The notes under the pieces were generated by a model that saw only the letters and a program-made list of their open reading frames with translations, had not been told where the DNA came from and made no database searches. A DNA stretch of 64,000 bases from Bacillus sp. X1(2014) (lineage in GTDB: Bacteria > Bacillota > Bacilli > Bacillales_B > DSM-18226). The stretch covers positions 124,001 to 188,000 of the forward strand of contig NZ_VEED01000011.1 of assembly GCF_007678255.1 (NCBI RefSeq), read 5' to 3'. Made by a program: the position numbers and the translations under genes. The stretch's first letter is position 1; each line of letters begins with the position of its first letter. Positions 60,758-64,000 of this stretch are shown here, piece after piece.

Positions 60758-61396
60758 GTGAATTGGGAAACCATTTCTTCTCCTGATCATGAAATAAAAG
60801 ATATTAAAAAGACAATAAGAGATTCTGAGGTTCATTTAACATGGTTTTGGTCGAAGTCTGTTGACTTTGTCTACATTTATAAGACAACTAGTGATCATAT
60901 CAAGCCGATCCACGAACTCAAATTACAGGACCTACGACTTTACACACGGGAGGAATATAAGGCAAATCAAGGCTATCTTGGCAGGATTGATGGGATTGGC
61001 CGCACGGCATATCGCATTCTCCCCTGCCAAAAGCGGGAGGGTAAACTGATTGTTTTCAATCAGGAAAATGATCATAATCTCATTTATATTTCAGGTTCGA
61101 AAGCAAGAATTTATTATTCCATTTCCTATAAAAATAAGCTCTTCCAGGCACGCAAAAAAGTACAGATGTCGATTATGACCGAAATGCCACTCGAAAAAGA
61201 TCTGTTAGTATATGTTAAAAAAAACGGAGGAGTTCCTGTTTCGGTTGAAGATGGGACCGTCTATCCATTTGTACGCGGGTTCCCATCAGGAAAAACCGTG
61301 CCGCCAGAGATTGAAATCGATAAAAATGAGTTTATTCGTATCTTTTTTAACGATGGAAAAAAATCAGCGCCAAGCTATGAGTTAATTCCACAATAA
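60758..61396 (+). CDS. Cytosolic beta-rich protein of unknown function, system component
   Basis: 212 residues from GTG 60758, 7 nt after AGGGTG; TTGs at 60752 and 60755 are less well placed. No TM or signal peptide. The start 'SSPDHEIKDIKKTIRDSEVH' leads into a 'LTWFWSKSVDFVYIYKTT' segment that looks like the first strands of a fibronectin type III-like sandwich, and two further beta blocks follow ('YRILPCQKREGKLIVFNQE', 'LIYISGSKARIYYSISYKN'). No catalytic residues recognised. It lies between the vWA and GTPase genes, 65 nt and 14 nt away, so an adaptor role is plausible but unsupported. Confidence 0.75.
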   Translation: MNWETISSPDHEIKDIKKTIRDSEVHLTWFWSKSVDFVYIYKTTSDHIKPIHELKLQDLRLYTREEYKANQGYLGRIDGIGRTAYRILPCQKREGKLIVFNQENDHNLIYISGSKARIYYSISYKNKLFQARKKVQMSIMTEMPLEKDLLVYVKKNGGVPVSVEDGTVYPFVRGFPSGKTVPPEIEIDKNEFIRIFFNDGKKSAPSYELIPQ

Positions 61397-61410
61397 GGGA
61401 GACTATCCGC

Positions 61411-62679
61411 ATGTTCGCACTGTTAAAACGAATGTTTGAAAAAAAACAACCTGCCAAGGAAAGGCTGCCATTTTATGATATTGTTTGTCCTTATTGCTTT
61501 TCGAAATTCCATCATGAAGAGGTGGTTTTTCGTGCCGCCCATCACCGTGACGATGATGAAACATTAGCCCTACAAGAAGATGAATTGTTAAACAAATACC
61601 GGGAGAAATTTGGGCTTGCCCCCATCGATGAGCTCGAGGCGATTATCGATCCCTCCATGATCCCCGATGAAAACAAAATTTATTCCAACCGTATTCTTAT
61701 GGGTGTATCTGATAAATATTCCGTTGTGACGAGAGACCGCCTTTGCCCCTCCTGTCACAATGATCTTCCTGTCACTGCTGGGAAACATCCAAGTAACATC
61801 GTTTCCATTGTTGGTGCAACATCGGTGGGGAAATCTGTTTATATGACATCGCTGATTCATACCCTTCAGCATGTAACGGCCAATAATTTCGATGCCGCAT
61901 GTATCCCGCTTGATAACGAGATTAGTAAACGATTTCGGGTGAACTATGAAATTCCACTCTTTGAAAATGGGAGTCTATTACAATCAACCGAAAAATCGAA
62001 CCGCCAGGAGCCGTTTATTTTTCAATTCATCTTTAAGGATGATGAACAAGCCCCATTAACGCTCGTCTTTTTCGATGTAGCAGGCGAGGGAATGACAGAC
62101 ATGGACTATATCAAGCTTCATGCCGCTCATATCAAAAATTCTTCAGGAATTTTATTCTTAGTGGATCCCATGCAAATCCGCGCCATCCGTGAAAAGCTAA
62201 TCCATCAAATGGGTGAAAATCCTGGGAAAATTGTTGGTCAAGGCGATGAGCCGCGCGAGGTGGTCATTTCCCTGTTTGGAGATTTCATTGCCCATCTCGA
62301 AGACAGCAAAACGGATATTCCAACGGCAGTCGTTTTAACAAAGAGCGATCTCCTAAATTCCTTAAAAGACGACGATGGAGACTATATCCGGGCAAATAGT
62401 AATGTGTTTCGCCATGTGATTCATCGGGGTTACTTAAATTTAGAAGAGTACGAGAATATTAATGGGGAGATTAGAAGATTCCTAACAAAAGTAGATACCC
62501 CGTTTGTGAATGCCCTTGATGTTTACTTTCGGGATACCTCCTATTTTGCCGTATCGGCCCTCGGCAGCAATCCTATTGATCAACAGGTCAGTGGGATTAT
62601 TAGTCCGATTCGTGTCGATGAACCATTTATTTGGCTGCTTTATAAGTTGGGCTATATAGAAGGGAGAAATGAGAAGTGA
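61411..62679 (+). CDS. Zinc-ribbon TRAFAC-type GTPase (DO-GTPase2-like)
   Basis: 422 residues. A split N-terminal zinc ribbon ('CPYC' at 26-29 and 'CPSC' at 112-115) precedes the P-loop 'VSIVGATSVGKSVYMTSLIH' (GxxxxGKS, 135-142). The switch II/G3 segment is 'LVFFDVAGEGMTDMDYI' (DxxG, Asp near 217) and the G4 motif is 'VVLTKSDLL' (NKxD variant TKSD). The G-domain ends with 'SYFAVSALGSNP', a G5-like element. This arrangement matches double-GTPase type 2 proteins described with GAP1 regulators in bacterial conflict systems (from memory of that family). Cytosolic. Its stop overlaps the GTG of the GAP1-like gene by 3 nt (GTGA), so the two are coupled and likely partners. Confidence 0.88.
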   Translation: MFALLKRMFEKKQPAKERLPFYDIVCPYCFSKFHHEEVVFRAAHHRDDDETLALQEDELLNKYREKFGLAPIDELEAIIDPSMIPDENKIYSNRILMGVSDKYSVVTRDRLCPSCHNDLPVTAGKHPSNIVSIVGATSVGKSVYMTSLIHTLQHVTANNFDAACIPLDNEISKRFRVNYEIPLFENGSLLQSTEKSNRQEPFIFQFIFKDDEQAPLTLVFFDVAGEGMTDMDYIKLHAAHIKNSSGILFLVDPMQIRAIREKLIHQMGENPGKIVGQGDEPREVVISLFGDFIAHLEDSKTDIPTAVVLTKSDLLNSLKDDDGDYIRANSNVFRHVIHRGYLNLEEYENINGEIRRFLTKVDTPFVNALDVYFRDTSYFAVSALGSNPIDQQVSGIISPIRVDEPFIWLLYKLGYIEGRNEK

Positions 62680-64000
62680 CCGGCAAGTTGATTGGACAAC
62701 AAATGTATACACGCGAACGGGGCGGCGTTTTTCATGCTACTGACGGATATGATACCATTGCCATTTCCGAGAGCCTTGATAAAACCTTTGTAAAAAAATA
62801 CTTACATCCCTTTTGTATGTATCATGCGCCAAAAAACCTAACAGAACGTGGTGAAAAGGATCCTACTCTCTATCCAGAATCTTTGACCCTGTTTCAGCCT
62901 GAAACCGGTGATCTAGTCATCGGTCAGGCCGTCTTTGTTCCGGCAGATTTTACGGGGAGCCGCAGCACGTATTTTATGCATAACTATATTATTCCTCCGG
63001 GCCTGAAGGATGAGTGGATCAAACAGCCAGAGAGATTATTTCAATGGAACGAGTTTCACACCTCTTATGATATCGAATCAGGGATGGTCCTCCCTGACTT
63101 AGAGGCAATTGAATATAACACAACTGATATTCTCGTTGTGAAAGATGAATTGTTAGTCCGCTTAGCAATTAGTAAGGATCAATTCAAACAGCTTTTATTT
63201 GCTGTAATGACCTCCATAGCAGGAAAGAAAAAGGTTTTTATTTCACTGGATGTACCGCTGGAAGACTATACTAACTACGCTCTATTACTTTTAGAGTTAA
63301 TTTCAGTGTATTTGCCCTATGCTTATCGCCGAAAACTTGGAGCGATTACCTTTACAAGCGCACCGGAGAGCAAGAATTATATTCATGTCACATTTTTTGA
63401 GCCGGGAACATTAAATACTGCCGATCGGAGCATTGAAAAGCAGTTTATTTTTGACTTTGCCACTGAACGAATCTCCGGTATAGATATTGGCGGGCAGACA
63501 CATGAATATTTGGATTATGTGCTCGAACATTTTTCCAGATCAGAACGAATCGATTCATTCCTTGAGTTTGCTGACCATGCATTAGACGGCTTACCTGAAG
63601 AGGAAAAGCTGGAACGCTCTAGCTACTATCAGCTGACTGACTTATATTTAACTTTACCAAGGCAAGATCCAACATTCTATGAAAAAAGTAAACTTGGTAT
63701 TTTACATAGTTTGCAAAAGTTCTTGCAGGTAAATAGTGCAGAGAAAGCCGATTTAGTGGATCTCTTCTTGAAGCTGCTTCATCAGGAAGAAATGGCCGCA
63801 GATCCGAAAATAGCTCTCGACTACATCCAATCCGTTGTTTCTTTGAATTCAATCCTAAGATGTGATGAAGCCATTATCTTCATACTCGAGACATTGAACT
63901 ATCATCAAAGAGATCCGCTTTCCCATAAATTATGGAAGGAAATCGAACAGGACAGAGAGACCTATCAATCCATCGTTCTGTTTATGAGTAATAATCCTGA
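62676..64000 (+). CDS. GAP1-N2-like GTPase regulator, 3' end beyond window
   Basis: GTG 62676 overlaps the GTPase stop (GTGA) and has AGGGAG 9 nt upstream. About 441 residues are visible and the frame is still open at 64000. Opening: 'KLIGQQMYTRERGGVF', then 'GYDTIAISESLDKTFVKKYL', 'HPFCMYHAPKNLTERGEKD', 'FVPADFTGSRSTYFMHNYI', 'YRRKLGAITFTSAPESKNYI'. This pattern fits the N-terminal type 2 and middle domains of GTPase-associated protein 1 (GAP1-N2, GAP1-M), predicted regulators of the adjacent double GTPases. No TM in the visible part. The missing end could carry an effector or further domains, so the family call is good but the full function cannot be read here. Confidence 0.82.
   Translation, partial: MTGKLIGQQMYTRERGGVFHATDGYDTIAISESLDKTFVKKYLHPFCMYHAPKNLTERGEKDPTLYPESLTLFQPETGDLVIGQAVFVPADFTGSRSTYFMHNYIIPPGLKDEWIKQPERLFQWNEFHTSYDIESGMVLPDLEAIEYNTTDILVVKDELLVRLAISKDQFKQLLFAVMTSIAGKKKVFISLDVPLEDYTNYALLLLELISVYLPYAYRRKLGAITFTSAPESKNYIHVTFFEPGTLNTADRSIEKQFIFDFATERISGIDIGGQTHEYLDYVLEHFSRSERIDSFLEFADHALDGLPEEEKLERSSYYQLTDLYLTLPRQDPTFYEKSKLGILHSLQKFLQVNSAEKADLVDLFLKLLHQEEMAADPKIALDYIQSVVSLNSILRCDEAIIFILETLNYHQRDPLSHKLWKEIEQDRETYQSIVLFMSNNP

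Overview
The window looks like the chromosome of a Gram-positive Bacillaceae bacterium (Bacillus sensu lato, for example Neobacillus-like). It has low G+C, strong AGGAGG-type ribosome sites, frequent TTG/GTG starts, hairpin-plus-T terminators, secreted SH3/LysM/3D/GH73 wall proteins and many teichoic-acid type CDP-glycerol transferases. I saw no tRNA, rRNA, CRISPR array, phage or intact transposase. The taxonomic statement is inference from gene content.

Region 1 (1-26.7 kb, mostly minus strand) is a cell-wall polymer locus resembling the Bacillus subtilis lytD/gga/tag/gtaB neighbourhood. It holds two adjacent SH3 proteins (one with a GH73 glucosaminidase domain), a stand-alone CDP-glycerol glycerophosphotransferase and galU. 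Next come three tandem paralogues that fuse a TagF-like transferase to a GT4 glycosyltransferase; the middle one carries about 370 extra residues forming four GW-like modules inside the GT4 half. Then follow a GgaA-like GT2 on the plus strand and a second GH73 hydrolase with seven SH3-like repeats. The last part is a four-gene operon (GT2-transferase fusion, MBOAT acyltransferase, DHHW protein, GgaB-like fusion) that should build and O-acylate an anionic polymer.

Region 2 (26.9-48.3 kb) is a mixed set of envelope genes: two acyltransferase-3 membrane proteins, a polysaccharide deacetylase, a C39-like peptidase, a beta-lactamase-fold serine hydrolase with a probable SH3-like tail, a giant YfkN-like double nucleotidase with Ig-like repeats, an LCP polymer ligase, a subtilase with FlgD-like Ig repeats, a LysM-3D protein, an L,D-transpeptidase with Ig repeats and a CPBP membrane protease. 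It also holds a small gene graveyard (32.6-33.4 kb), a GC-rich MITE-like element at 30.0-30.2 kb and two candidate WalR boxes.

Region 3 (48.3 kb to the end) is the most unusual part: a membrane-linked NTPase system. Divergently from a minus-strand trio (coiled-coil membrane protein, zinc-ribbon membrane protein, and a 49-residue membrane protein found by eye) runs a plus-strand set: a secreted/anchored vWA protein, a large tubulin/FtsZ-like GTPase, a second large protein that looks like a degenerate tubulin-like partner, a six-TM vWA protein, a small beta-rich protein, a zinc-ribbon TRAFAC GTPase (DO-GTPase2-like) and the start of a GAP1-N2-like regulator cut by the window edge. Tubulin-like, vWA, double-GTPase and GAP1 families are known from computational work on bacterial conflict systems. 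The membrane-spanning arrangement, the paired tubulin-like proteins and the extra minus-strand partners are what I consider worth following up.
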